DNA of 64,000 nt from Desulfosporosinus sp. HMP52 (GTDB lineage: Bacteria > Bacillota > Desulfitobacteriia > Desulfitobacteriales > Desulfitobacteriaceae): contig NZ_JMGA01000020.1 in NCBI RefSeq assembly GCF_000765145.1, positions 1 through 64,000 on the forward strand, written 5' to 3'. Each line of letters opens with the position of its first letter. Positions within the stretch are counted from its first letter, which is position 1. Positions 1 through 8,115 of this stretch are shown one piece after another. Made by a program: the position numbers and the translations under genes. The notes under the pieces were generated by a model, which saw only the letters and a list, made by a program, of their open reading frames with translations, had not been told where the DNA came from and ran no database searches.

Positions 1-69
1 GTTTGAGGTTTCAGAGTAACACTTGACATATGAGTTATTTTTGAAATACCTCCGATAGGGTTACGGTGG

Positions 70-120
70 ATAAAACGAAGAACGGGAAAAGCTCTCAGCT
101 TTTCCCGTTCTTCGTTTTAT
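70..120. terminator. Bidirectional intrinsic terminator after the helicase gene
   Basis: A perfect 24-base inverted repeat (70-93 with 97-120) encloses a 3-base loop. The outer ends are A/T rich, so both strands give a G/C stem followed by U residues. It sits just beyond the stop codon of the minus-strand helicase gene. Confidence 0.9.
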
Positions 121-132
121 AGTATAGTTTTT

Positions 133-2424
133 TTAGAGTTCCATTATTGCAGCTTCATCCCGGTCTAGCTTCTCCATGCATACCTTCAACCGGGTACGCA
201 GGGCAGAGTCACTTACAGCATCTCTCATCTGCCGCATTAGGTCAATAGTGCGTCTAAAAACACTGATGATATCCCCTTCGTCCAGGTTGCACATAGCCTG
301 TACTTCAACAAACGTACTGCCTTGGCTCCACGCGTGGGTAATTCCGGCCACACGAGGATCAAATCTAATGGAATCTTGTCCACAGATACTTTGAATATAC
401 TCAGCAATTTCTTTAACTGGATTTGCATCAAAGACGCTTGTTTTTTGAAACATATCATTTTTTCGAGCTTCAAAATCAACGCTGGAAAGTAATGCATTTA
501 GTTGATCATCATCTAACTGTGTAAAAATATCTGAATATATTAGTTCGGTTACTAAAAGTTCTTGAACATAAATACGACTAGCGCAGGTTCCTCGAGGCAA
601 TAATTCATCACCTCTTAAGTAGCCAATCTGCCTGAGGTGGTTTTTCTTAGATTCAAATTCCTGAAGAAAAGCGTTTTCTTCAGGAAGGGCTGCCAAGGCA
701 TTTTGAAGTTCCTGTTGCTGCTGCTTAATCGTCAAGTAAGATTTACTTTGAGCAAAACAGTTTTCCTGATGCTGTGGCGCACAATTTTTCGGAGTTTGAG
801 AGAGAAGTTTCTCCCAGGTGCGTATCTTGCGAGCCATCTCTCTTCCGTATACACGTGATTGCTTGCGAGGTCCTAAAGATTTATAGACTTTTTTTAGCTT
901 CTCTAACTCTTTTCGCTTTGGATGGTGTTTTAGCGGACAGTTAAAGGAGCCAACCTCTCCGCAAATATGCTGATGAGTTCCTTCAAGCTTTTGCTGAATC
1001 TGGGCTAATTCTAGATTAAGCCTCTCTGAACTCAGCTTGTAGCTGTAGGATGAAAAACTCTTTTGGAAATAGATTTCTATTTGTGCCTGAGATAATGTCG
1101 CAGTTAGATTAAGGACAGTATTGTAGGTAAGTCTAAATTGACTGGTTAGAGGTTCTAGGCGATTTAACTGGAATTTTGGCGGTGGGCTTTTCTCCATATA
1201 TGCCAGATCAACTAAGGCAAAGGAGTAACCTTTTTCATCCAGACCACGACGTCCTGCCCGGCCGGACATCTGAAAAAATTCATGATTGGCAAGAGGCCGA
1301 AAATTCCTGCCATCGTATTTATTTAATGAATCGAAACAGACGGCTTTGACGGGGTAGTTTATCCCCACGCTGAATGTTTCTGTGCAGTAGAGAACCTTAA
1401 TAAGTCTTTCCAGAAATAGTTCTTCAACGATAACTTTTTGAGAGGGCAGTAATCCGGCGTGATGATAGGCAATACCCTTTGAACATAAACGTTTAAGTTG
1501 ACGGGTTGATGATGACCACTCAAACTCGGAACCAAAGAGATGAATAAACTTTTCTTCGACAATCTTTCGTTCAGCAGGTTTCAGATAATTAGCGATATTA
1601 GCTAATTCCATTGCTTTTATAGCACATTGTCTTCGGCTAAACACAAAAAATAGTGCAGGGAGATGATGGCGTTGTATGGTTCGAATAAGGTCTAAGTGGG
1701 TCGTAGAGCCAAAGGGGTTTTCGTCATTTGTTCGATCTTTAAGTTTCCGGCGGTAGTAGCGCCATAGTTGATCGTAATCGACAAGGCCGGTGTCTTTTGT
1801 ATAGTAAAAGTACTCTAAGGGTACAACCCGATTATGTTCTTCAATAAGAGCAACCTCTTCGTGGCGAATGGATTCAATCCAGTCCACGAGATGTTTGGCA
1901 TTGGCAATTGTAGCGCTTAAGCCAAGTATCTTCATTTTTGGAGGGGCTAAAATAATTGATTCTTCCCATACCGTCCCACGCTCTTCGTCATTCAGCCAGT
2001 GAATTTCATCAAACACAATGTGAGACACAAATTCTAAGGATGGATCTTCAGTAATAACTTGATTGCGAAATACTTCTGTCGTCATGATTAGTAGAGGAGC
2101 ATTAGGATTGAGAACAACATCTCCTGTCATTATCCCTACAGCTTCTTCTCCAAACATTTTTTTAAAGTCCCTAAACTTTTGATTGCTGAGTGCTTTGATT
2201 GGTGCGGTATAGATTACTCTTAAATGTTCTTTCATGGCCTTTTCTATTAAATAATCCGCAACAAGGGTTTTCCCAGTACCAGTAGGTGCAGCAACAATGA
2301 CTGATTTGCCAGCATCAATGGCATCAAGAGCCTCTTCTTGAAAAGGGTCCAGGCTCATCTCGTGATAAGTGCGCTTCGACATTTTAGTCAGCTCGTTTCT
2401 GATATGTTTTACTAATTTTAACAA
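133..2424 (-). CDS. Ski2-like DEAD/DEAH-box RNA helicase
   Basis: Superfamily II ATP-dependent RNA helicase of the Ski2/Mtr4 type, expected to act in cytoplasmic RNA unwinding or turnover. Walker A (APTGTGKT) lies near residues 46-53 and the DEIH box at 139-142. The SAT motif (LGLSATIA) and the QMSGRAGRRG motif VI are also visible, and the C-terminal part looks like a DSHCT domain. The central insert holds a Cys/His set (CGEVGSFNCPLKHH, then CAPQHQENC) that could bind metal. The 763-residue frame opens with TTG at 2424; an ATG at 2382 (MSKRTYHEM) is an alternative start, and neither has a strong ribosome binding site. It is monocistronic and ends at a terminator. Family is clear; its exact RNA substrate is not. 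Confidence 0.9.
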   Translation of the reverse strand: MLKLVKHIRNELTKMSKRTYHEMSLDPFQEEALDAIDAGKSVIVAAPTGTGKTLVADYLIEKAMKEHLRVIYTAPIKALSNQKFRDFKKMFGEEAVGIMTGDVVLNPNAPLLIMTTEVFRNQVITEDPSLEFVSHIVFDEIHWLNDEERGTVWEESIILAPPKMKILGLSATIANAKHLVDWIESIRHEEVALIEEHNRVVPLEYFYYTKDTGLVDYDQLWRYYRRKLKDRTNDENPFGSTTHLDLIRTIQRHHLPALFFVFSRRQCAIKAMELANIANYLKPAERKIVEEKFIHLFGSEFEWSSSTRQLKRLCSKGIAYHHAGLLPSQKVIVEELFLERLIKVLYCTETFSVGINYPVKAVCFDSLNKYDGRNFRPLANHEFFQMSGRAGRRGLDEKGYSFALVDLAYMEKSPPPKFQLNRLEPLTSQFRLTYNTVLNLTATLSQAQIEIYFQKSFSSYSYKLSSERLNLELAQIQQKLEGTHQHICGEVGSFNCPLKHHPKRKELEKLKKVYKSLGPRKQSRVYGREMARKIRTWEKLLSQTPKNCAPQHQENCFAQSKSYLTIKQQQQELQNALAALPEENAFLQEFESKKNHLRQIGYLRGDELLPRGTCASRIYVQELLVTELIYSDIFTQLDDDQLNALLSSVDFEARKNDMFQKTSVFDANPVKEIAEYIQSICGQDSIRFDPRVAGITHAWSQGSTFVEVQAMCNLDEGDIISVFRRTIDLMRQMRDAVSDSALRTRLKVCMEKLDRDEAAIMEL

Positions 2425-2519
2425 AGCAATGAATAATGGTCAAATTTATACAGGCATGGTCTGAATTAGTGGTTGAATCCATAGGATGAAACTAGAGACA
2501 AGGCTAGGGGGGATCAGAC

Positions 2520-3377
2520 ATGTCTTCAATAAGATTAGAGATTGAAAAGGCTATGGGACTCAAGTTTCCAGAGCGAAATGGAGAAGTAGTCGTACGGTTT
2601 GAGGAATCTGTAGAAATTCCCCAACCAGCTGAAACACTTATGAGGGGTCTATATCGCGATCCTGATCGAGTTCGCCAAGGTTTTAAATTATTACATCAAG
2701 AAACTGGTTCGATTATTGAAATTCTTATGCCCAAGCGATCACGTTTGCGTGAATGGGCAGATTCCCTTCCGGAGCGCCCAAAAGAAGCAGAATCCTTCTT
2801 GCGAGAAACTGCGGAGCAACTCCTGTTAAAAGAACAACGTCTAGTCCAAGCTGAACGTGATTTAGTTGGACAATTGCAAGAAAGTGGATTGGAAGATGTA
2901 TATCCAATCCCACTTTCGGCGTTTGGAATATGTAATTATCGAGATCCTTCGGTTAAATTGTTTTTAAAACCTTTAGGACGATTTGCGGAGCTAAATGAGA
3001 TCAATCCGGAAACATTGCGGCAAGCTGTTAGAGTACACTTCTTATTCTTGCTTTTATTAGTGGCTGGAATTGACTTGGATGGCCAAGTGTATGCGAGGGG
3101 CAGTGAAGATAAAGTTATTCATTGGTTAACAAGTGTCTATACTATGCGCTATCTGAGGAACCAATCAACAGAAATGTCCCATTGTTATCAAGAATGGGTC
3201 AATGCCTGGGGAGGAAAACTCCCCAATCAAAGTTTGCTTAATGACCGAGAGTGCGAAAAAACTCGTGCAGCTATGGTCTTTTGGCGGCGTCAACCTAATG
3301 TAAGCTGGGATGAATGCTGGCGGATCATATGCCAATTCGAGCGACCGATGAGTACAAACTCAATGGTGTTTAATTAG
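2520..3377 (+). CDS. Hypothetical protein, 285 aa
   Basis: I do not recognise this protein. It starts with ATG 2520 behind a GGGGG-type ribosome binding site and is transcribed divergently from the helicase gene. The middle (about residues 85-125) is charged and probably helical. A hydrophobic stretch (HFLFLLLLVAG, about residues 168-178) could be a buried helix or a single membrane segment. The C-terminal part is Trp-rich (NAWGG, FWRRQ, SWDECW). Its stop overlaps by 4 bases the stop end of the convergent Crp/Fnr gene. It is coding by length, start signal and spacing; function unknown. Confidence 0.75.
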   Translation: MSSIRLEIEKAMGLKFPERNGEVVVRFEESVEIPQPAETLMRGLYRDPDRVRQGFKLLHQETGSIIEILMPKRSRLREWADSLPERPKEAESFLRETAEQLLLKEQRLVQAERDLVGQLQESGLEDVYPIPLSAFGICNYRDPSVKLFLKPLGRFAELNEINPETLRQAVRVHFLFLLLLVAGIDLDGQVYARGSEDKVIHWLTSVYTMRYLRNQSTEMSHCYQEWVNAWGGKLPNQSLLNDRECEKTRAAMVFWRRQPNVSWDECWRIICQFERPMSTNSMVFN

Positions 3378-4048
3378 GGCCAGTCAGCAAGTTCATGGGG
3401 TTTTAGAATTTCTAAGCGACCATCAACCAGTTTTAAAATCCCTGCCCGCTTCCAACCATTAATTGCTCGATTGACACATTCTCGTGATGTTCCAATCATG
3501 CTAGCTAAGTCCTTGTGGGTCATCGAAGCATCAACAAAAATTGGTCTTCCCGTTGTAACTGCAGGTCGTGCTAAGCGAAGGAGAAGGGCCGCAAGTATTC
3601 CGGTGGTTGAACGATTTGTCAAAATCCTTATAAATTCTTGAGCAAGTCTTAATCTTCGGCTGAGGGTACGTATAAGAGCCACGGATAGAGCTGGGTTAGC
3701 TTCTAATAATCGAGGCATTATTTCATTGTTTAAAACCAGTAAGGTACTGTCTTTAATTACTTCAGCAGTTGCTGCATATGAACCAGACTCTAGTAGCAAA
3801 ACCTCAGCAAAGCATTCATAGGGGCCACACCAATCAATTATTTGCTTCTCGCCGGTTTGAGTGGATCGACTAAGTTTAACTTGCCCGGTAAGAACAAAGT
3901 AAACTGATGATCCAATCTCGCCTTCGACAAATAATATCTGACCCCGACGGTAACGTCGTTCTATAAGATTGGGGAGAAGCGGTGCGATATCCTGAGAGCT
4001 TAAAGACGAAAATAGGGAAAAACGGTTAAGGTCTTCAGAGTTAAGCAT
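3374..4048 (-). CDS. Crp/Fnr family transcriptional regulator
   Basis: A 224-residue regulator with an N-terminal cyclic-nucleotide-binding-type beta-roll (about residues 10-120, with GEIGSSVYFVLTGQVKLS) and a C-terminal winged helix-turn-helix (about 150-215). The recognition-helix region reads SMIGTSRECVNRAI. No N-terminal cysteine cluster is present, so it is not a classical Fe-S Fnr; the sensed ligand cannot be read from the sequence. ATG 4048 is preceded by a GAGGTGA-type site. The intergenic region upstream contains a short palindrome ACCTCA...TGAGGT (about 4055-4076) that might be an autoregulatory site. It is divergent from a small membrane protein gene at 4134. Confidence 0.92.
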   Translation of the reverse strand: MLNSEDLNRFSLFSSLSSQDIAPLLPNLIERRYRRGQILFVEGEIGSSVYFVLTGQVKLSRSTQTGEKQIIDWCGPYECFAEVLLLESGSYAATAEVIKDSTLLVLNNEIMPRLLEANPALSVALIRTLSRRLRLAQEFIRILTNRSTTGILAALLLRLARPAVTTGRPIFVDASMTHKDLASMIGTSRECVNRAINGWKRAGILKLVDGRLEILKPHELADWP

Positions 4049-4133
4049 TAATTCACCTCATTTCAAAATTGAGGTCTTTCTGCAATTCACAAATCAAATA
4101 AAACACATACAATAAGTGTAAGGAGGATTGGAA

Positions 4134-4253
4134 ATGGCAGAAATTGAATGGACTCCGGTGCGCATAAAGTCGGTAATTGATGATTCTTTTAGGGTATTTA
4201 CCATATTTGTATTGGTAGTTCTATCTGTGATAACTGTGATTAATGCTGAGTAA
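4134..4253 (+). CDS. Small single-pass membrane protein, 39 aa
   Basis: ATG 4134 follows a strong AAGGAGGA site and opens a 39-codon frame ending with TAA at 4251-4253. The N-terminal half is polar (MAEIEWTPVRIKSVIDD). The C-terminal half is one hydrophobic helix (VFTIFVLVVLSVITVI). It is divergent from the Crp/Fnr gene. No family recognised. The ribosome binding site and helix pattern make it a plausible real gene. Confidence 0.6.
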   Translation: MAEIEWTPVRIKSVIDDSFRVFTIFVLVVLSVITVINAE

Positions 4254-4259
4254 GCTATA

Positions 4260-4556
4260 TTATTTTATTTGATCATGCTGATGAGATGGTGTAGCACTTA
4301 CTTGTTGGGCTGCACGCACTACCTCAGCCATAATTCGTGCTTGGTCAGGAGATGTTTGGGACTCTAACTGAGTCAATATTTCTCCTCGCGAAGAAACATA
4401 ATAGCGTGCCGGCAGTCGATTTAAAGCCAATGCCATAATATCAGCCTGACAACGCTCGCATGAGCAACCTAGAGTATTATTGCCGAGATATTTTTTAAGC
4501 GCCTGTTGGACAACTATTTCTGTATGGTTTTTAAGCTCAAGCATAGGTGGGGTCAT
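4260..4556 (-). CDS. ComFB-like late competence protein
   Basis: A 98-residue protein matching the ComFB family pattern: a helical N-terminus (NHTEIVVQQALKKYL), then a cysteine-rich core CSCERCQADIMALALNRLP (about residues 31-49) and a YVSSRGE segment. The Cys residues could bind zinc. ComFB lies in the comF competence operon of Bacillus, but its molecular role is not known. Here it stands alone, ending 7 bases from the stop of the small membrane protein gene on the other strand. ATG 4556 has a GGAGATGA site. The C-terminus is short and His-rich (PSHQHDQ). Confidence 0.85.
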   Translation of the reverse strand: MTPPMLELKNHTEIVVQQALKKYLGNNTLGCSCERCQADIMALALNRLPARYYVSSRGEILTQLESQTSPDQARIMAEVVRAAQQVSATPSHQHDQIK

Positions 4557-4990
4557 CTCCTTTGATCATTCTGGTTATGTCCAATAATAATGGTTAATCC
4601 TCAAAAGAACAAGTAGATAATATCAGATATAATAATGATTACTAGCCATTAGGTTAAGGAAATATTAAAATAAAACATCAATTTTAAAGTGATGCCCTTA
4701 AGTTTATTCATAGATAATAGTTTACTATTGCAGTTAACTTACAACGTATTAAAATACTTAATCCAATTATTTATTTAAATTTTACTCACAAGTTCTTGCC
4801 AAAGCGATTGGTCTCATACCTTAGACGCCAAATTGTAATACATTAGGGGGAAGAGAGCCTATTATATTCCTAATGAAGTTGCGTTAATAGGCAGTTGAAG
4901 ATAAAATTAAGCGCAGGGGTTAGAAGAGACAATTGGGGCGATGACACTTATTTCTTTTTTTTGTAAAGAAGATTTAAAGGAGCAGAAGTT
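4557..4990. other. AT-rich intergenic region, nothing assigned
   Basis: About 430 bases between two divergent genes. It is strongly A/T rich with no open frame carrying a credible start signal, and I see no riboswitch or long inverted repeat. It presumably holds the promoters of the flanking genes. Confidence 0.5.
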
Positions 4991-5470
4991 ATGAATTGGC
5001 AATTTATTAATGATTTGCAGGACATCTACTCTTTATTGGATGAAATAGGTGCACAGACGGCTGAACGGGATTATCCTATTTTGTGGGAAAAGATACATGC
5101 TACAAGTTGTGCTCAAATTGGGCGTATGTTAGCGGAAAAAAGAGGTGTAGATGTGGAGTGGGCTGCCTTAGCCTGTGCTTTGCATGATATTGGTAGGTGG
5201 TTCTCGGGACGTCAGAATGAGCATGCCCCAAAAGGTGAAGAGCCAGTAAGGGCTTTTCTTACTCAAAGAGGTGAAACAAAGGAAACCAAAGAGCTCATTA
5301 TTAAGGCTGTCATTAATCATTCTAAGAAGGAGGAAATTGGATCACCACTTGAGGAGATCGTTAAAGATGCAGACATATTAGATTGTCATTGGCATGGGGA
5401 AGATATGACTAAACCCTTTCATATTGCCAGACTAAGAAAGGCCTTGGAGGATTTGAATATTCAAACCTAA
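4991..5470 (+). CDS. HD-domain phosphohydrolase, small
   Basis: A 159-residue HD-superfamily protein. The motif H(ATSCAQIGRML)...HDIGR is visible at about residues 37-75, followed by NHSKKE (about 114) and a KDADILD motif (about 129-135), giving the H...HD...D metal-binding set. Such proteins hydrolyse phosphate esters, often nucleotides, but the substrate is not predictable. ATG 4991 follows AAAGGAGCAG. It is monocistronic with AT-rich flanks. A second, longer HD protein of related layout is at 35471. Confidence 0.85.
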   Translation: MNWQFINDLQDIYSLLDEIGAQTAERDYPILWEKIHATSCAQIGRMLAEKRGVDVEWAALACALHDIGRWFSGRQNEHAPKGEEPVRAFLTQRGETKETKELIIKAVINHSKKEEIGSPLEEIVKDADILDCHWHGEDMTKPFHIARLRKALEDLNIQT

Positions 5471-5623
5471 TCAAATCTTTATCTATTAAGTTTTAATATT
5501 ACAATTTAAAGAAAGATAATAAATTGTAGCAAATTTTGGTTGATAATCCGCACACCCTCTGCTATACTGACCGTGTGCTTGTTAAAACTTGGGCCTAACT
5601 TAAATTGGAATCCAGAGTTCTGA

Positions 5624-5688
5624 CCTTATTTGGTGCACGGATGATAATTTGTAGGATCCAACATACAAGAACACCAAATAAGGAGGAG
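5624..5688 (+). promoter_or_regulatory. RBS-sequestering hairpin upstream of the zinc-ribbon gene
   Basis: A perfect 12-base inverted repeat, CCTTATTTGGTG (5624-5635) with CACCAAATAAGG (5672-5683), has its 3' arm running into the ribosome binding site AGGAGGAG (5681-5688) of the gene at 5694. The 36-base loop can form a smaller inner stem (GGAT with ATCC). The pairing would hide part of the Shine-Dalgarno sequence, which suggests translational control (RNA thermometer, protein binding or autoregulation). The function is inferred. Confidence 0.65.
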
Positions 5689-5693
5689 TTATT

Positions 5694-5999
5694 ATGGCTC
5701 AAGACAAATACCTAATATGCCGCGATTGCAGTCAAGAATTTGTATTTTCAGCAGGTGAACAAGATTTCTATGCTGAAAAAGGTTTTGAAAATGAACCAAC
5801 ACGTTGTCCTGCTTGCCGTCAGGCACGCAAACAACAATCAGGTGGTGGCGGTAGAGGTAATTTCGGAAGTCGTCCACAACGTGAAATGTTTCCAGCAGTC
5901 TGCGCAAGCTGCGGTGTACAAACGGAAGTTCCATTTCAACCATCGGGTGAAAAACCAGTGTACTGCCGTGATTGTTTCCAATCTATGCGTCGTTACTAA
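5694..5999 (+). CDS. Zinc-ribbon domain protein, 101 aa
   Basis: A small cytoplasmic protein with two treble-clef/zinc-ribbon halves. The first has CRDC (residues 9-12) and CPAC (about 38-41). A Gly/Arg-rich linker (SGGGGRGNFGSR) follows. The second has CASC and CRDC near the C-terminus. The layout is that of the probable zinc-ribbon family often found beside or fused to cold-shock domains, suggesting nucleic-acid binding. ATG 5694 follows AGGAGGAG, which is partly covered by the leader hairpin. A terminator follows at 6017. Monocistronic. Confidence 0.85.
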   Translation: MAQDKYLICRDCSQEFVFSAGEQDFYAEKGFENEPTRCPACRQARKQQSGGGGRGNFGSRPQREMFPAVCASCGVQTEVPFQPSGEKPVYCRDCFQSMRRY

Positions 6000-6016
6000 A
6001 ATGATGAATAACAAGA

Positions 6017-6042
6017 GGCCAGGGATTTATCCCTGGCCTTTT
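6017..6042 (+). terminator. Intrinsic terminator
   Basis: Stem GGCCAGGGAT / ATCCCTGGCC (6017-6026, 6029-6038) followed by TTTT, directly after the zinc-ribbon gene. Confidence 0.9.
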
Positions 6043-6152
6043 GTAATATAAACTATAATTGACTTGATGTGTTTGGTCTAATGGGATTAGAAATAGTTAC
6101 AAAGAAGATGTGACTGATCAACTTTAAACCATTTTCTTATAAACGGACATTA

Positions 6153-6278
6153 ATGCCATATTATGGGGTTTCAGTTGATATATTAGAAGATAGAAGACAG
6201 TTAGCTGACTGGGCTAGTAAGCTTTATTGGTATTTAGAAATAGCAAAAGAAAAACAGATAACGAAGATCACAAAGTGA
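6153..6278 (+). pseudogene. Possible gene remnant or very short ORF, 41 codons
   Basis: A 41-codon frame (MPYYGVSVDIL...) with protein-like composition (DRRQLADWASKLYWYLEIAKEK). It has no ribosome binding site. The same frame is open for about 13 codons upstream of the ATG until a TGA, also with protein-like residues. That pattern suggests the 3' remainder of a decayed gene rather than an intact small gene. Product unknown. Confidence 0.25.
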
Positions 6279-6294
6279 AGAGTAATGGTATAGT

Positions 6295-6450
6295 CTAATC
6301 TAATATTTCTAGATCATCAGGGCTTTTATCCTTTGTGAAAATCACATCATCTTTGCTTTTTCCAGTTGTATTAGGTTCAGGAGAAGTTTTAGAAGTAGGG
6401 TTAGATGAATTTACATTTCCATGCTCAGAGAGCTTGTTAAACTTTGTCAT
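6295..6450 (-). CDS. Small hydrophilic protein, 51 aa
   Basis: ATG at 6448-6450 on the minus strand follows AAGGAGGGA at good spacing and opens a 51-codon frame ending at 6295. The product is rich in Ser, Asn, Lys and Asp (SNPTSKTSPEPNTTGKS), with an acidic end (SPDDLEILD), so it is probably disordered. It has no membrane segment and no recognised family. The strong ribosome binding site is the main argument for coding. Confidence 0.55.
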   Translation of the reverse strand: MTKFNKLSEHGNVNSSNPTSKTSPEPNTTGKSKDDVIFTKDKSPDDLEILD

Positions 6451-6574
6451 AATTTGAGTCCCTCCTTATTATTGAAATATTAGTAGATATAACTATAGTG
6501 CACTATAATAAGTATGATAATTGTCTGTTAGAATTATGTATTTATCTTTAAGGCAGAAGGCTATGGTGATAATA

Positions 6575-7243
6575 ATGGTTCAAAGGATTATAAGGTTATT
6601 TTTAGGTTTATTCTTGTTTGCAGTTGGCATTGTGTTGACAATTAATGCCAATCTGGGGTTGGCTCCATGGGATGTTTTTCATCAAGGAATAGTCCATCTT
6701 ACAGGTATTACGATGGGGCAAGCTAGCATTGGAGTAGGAATTATTCTAGTAATCATCAATGCGGCCTTAGGAGAGAGGGTAGGGTGGGGATCTCTTGGCA
6801 ATATGCTGTTTATTGGATTGTTTATGGATTTGATAATGTTAAATTATCTTATTCCGATAGCAAATGACCTTGTTTCTGGCCTTATCATGATGTTTTTAGG
6901 CATGTTTATTGTAGGAGTTGCCAGTTATTTCTACATCGGAGCAGGATTAGGTTCCGGTCCACGTGATGGTTTAATGATTGCTTTAACTAAAAAGACCAAT
7001 AGATCGGTGAGGTTTGTCAGAAATTCTATAGAAATCAGCGCTCTTATTGTAGGATACCTATTAGGTGGCTTCGTAGGAGTAGGAACGTTGATTATGTCTG
7101 TTGTCCTTGGCTATATCATTCAGTTTATCTTTAAGCTCTTTAGATTTAATGTGAAGCAAGTGCAACATAGATTTATTGATGATGATGTTAGGTTTCTTAG
7201 ACAGAAGCTCTTAAAGACTAAACCCACTAATGAAACTGTCTGA
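6575..7243 (+). CDS. YczE/YyaS-type integral membrane protein
   Basis: A polytopic membrane protein with about five transmembrane helices. The N-terminal segment (LFLGLFLFAVGIVLTINANLG followed by APWDVFHQG) and the later GAGLGSGPRDGL motif are typical of the YczE/YyaS family, whose function is largely unknown. Several in-frame starts exist; ATG 6575 (MVQRII) puts the conserved helix at the N-terminus, ATG 6563 is an alternative with a weak AGAAGG site, and the frame stays open to 6521. It is convergent with the thi transport operon and ends at a shared terminator. Confidence 0.85.
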   Translation: MVQRIIRLFLGLFLFAVGIVLTINANLGLAPWDVFHQGIVHLTGITMGQASIGVGIILVIINAALGERVGWGSLGNMLFIGLFMDLIMLNYLIPIANDLVSGLIMMFLGMFIVGVASYFYIGAGLGSGPRDGLMIALTKKTNRSVRFVRNSIEISALIVGYLLGGFVGVGTLIMSVVLGYIIQFIFKLFRFNVKQVQHRFIDDDVRFLRQKLLKTKPTNETV

Positions 7244-7276
7244 AGAGATAGTTCTTAATATAGACCAAATTAATTT

Positions 7277-7324
7277 AAAAAACCAAAGGCGTTTGGTCAT
7301 ATTGATCAAAGCCTTTGGTTTTTT
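7277..7324. terminator. Bidirectional intrinsic terminator
   Basis: AAAAAACCAAAGGC (7277-7290) pairs with GCCTTTGGTTTTTT (7311-7324). The interior (7292-7309) pairs further with one G-U. A- and T-runs on both sides serve both convergent transcripts. Confidence 0.9.
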
Positions 7325-7349
7325 AGGTTAATGGGTTAGGGGTATGAGT

Positions 7350-8105
7350 TTACTTGATGAGTAAATTCAATAACTCTTTTTTAAGGTCTAATGATGCACT
7401 TGAAAGTAGTACATCGGGATTACGTGGTTGAGGAAAGGGGACAATCAATTCTTGTAGAACAGACGCCGGTTGTTGACTCAAAACAATTATTTTATCGGAA
7501 AGAAGTATAGCCTCGTCAATATCATGGGTTATGAACAAAACTGTATGGCGTGTTTGGTTCCAGATAGATGACAGCCAGCGTTGTATTTCTTGGCGGGTTA
7601 AGGCATCTAGGGCTCCAAAAGGTTCATCAAGCAGCAAAGTTTTTTTGCCAAATAGAATTGTTCTCAACAAAGCACCCCGTTGACGCATCCCACCTGATAA
7701 TTGATGGGGGTAATGGTTTGTGAAGGATGCTAGTCCGAATTGATTTAACCATTTATGAGCTTCCTCTAGCGCATTATGTTTGTCTTGATGCTGTATCTCG
7801 CATCCCAGCAGAACATTTTCTAGAAGAGTACGCCAGGGTAAAAGTAAATCCTTTTGAGGCATGTAACCGATATTCCCAGAAAGGCCATTAATCAAGGAGC
7901 TGTCCAGCATGATTTGGCCACAATCGGGGCTTTCTATACCTGCTATAAGATTACATATTGTACTTTTTCCACATCCCGAAGGACCAATCAATGAAACAAA
8001 TGAACCAGTCTCTATCTCAAAACTTAGAGAATTAATGATCCTCATTTGACGATCAAGATGTGGGTTATAATATGATTTCGAAAGGCCTTGAAGAGTAAGT
8101 CCCAT
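7350..8105 (-). CDS. thiZ: ABC transporter ATP-binding protein (thiamine precursor, ThiZ-like)
   Basis: ATPase of the nitrate/sulfonate/taurine-like ABC family, 251 residues. Walker A GPSGCGKST is at about residues 41-49, the Q-loop at YMPQKD, the signature LSGGMRQRG at about 137-145, Walker B LLLDEPFGALD, and the H-loop FITHDIDEA. It is the last gene of a four-gene operon behind a TPP riboswitch, with a ThiY-like binding protein and a permease. By context it energises uptake of a thiamine precursor, probably hydroxymethylpyrimidine or a relative. ATG 8105 has an AGGGGGAAGAAG site. Alone it could be read as SsuB/TauB; the riboswitch settles the class. Confidence 0.9.
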   Translation of the reverse strand: MGLTLQGLSKSYYNPHLDRQMRIINSLSFEIETGSFVSLIGPSGCGKSTICNLIAGIESPDCGQIMLDSSLINGLSGNIGYMPQKDLLLPWRTLLENVLLGCEIQHQDKHNALEEAHKWLNQFGLASFTNHYPHQLSGGMRQRGALLRTILFGKKTLLLDEPFGALDALTRQEIQRWLSSIWNQTRHTVLFITHDIDEAILLSDKIIVLSQQPASVLQELIVPFPQPRNPDVLLSSASLDLKKELLNLLIK

Positions 8106-8115
8106 CTTCTTCCCC

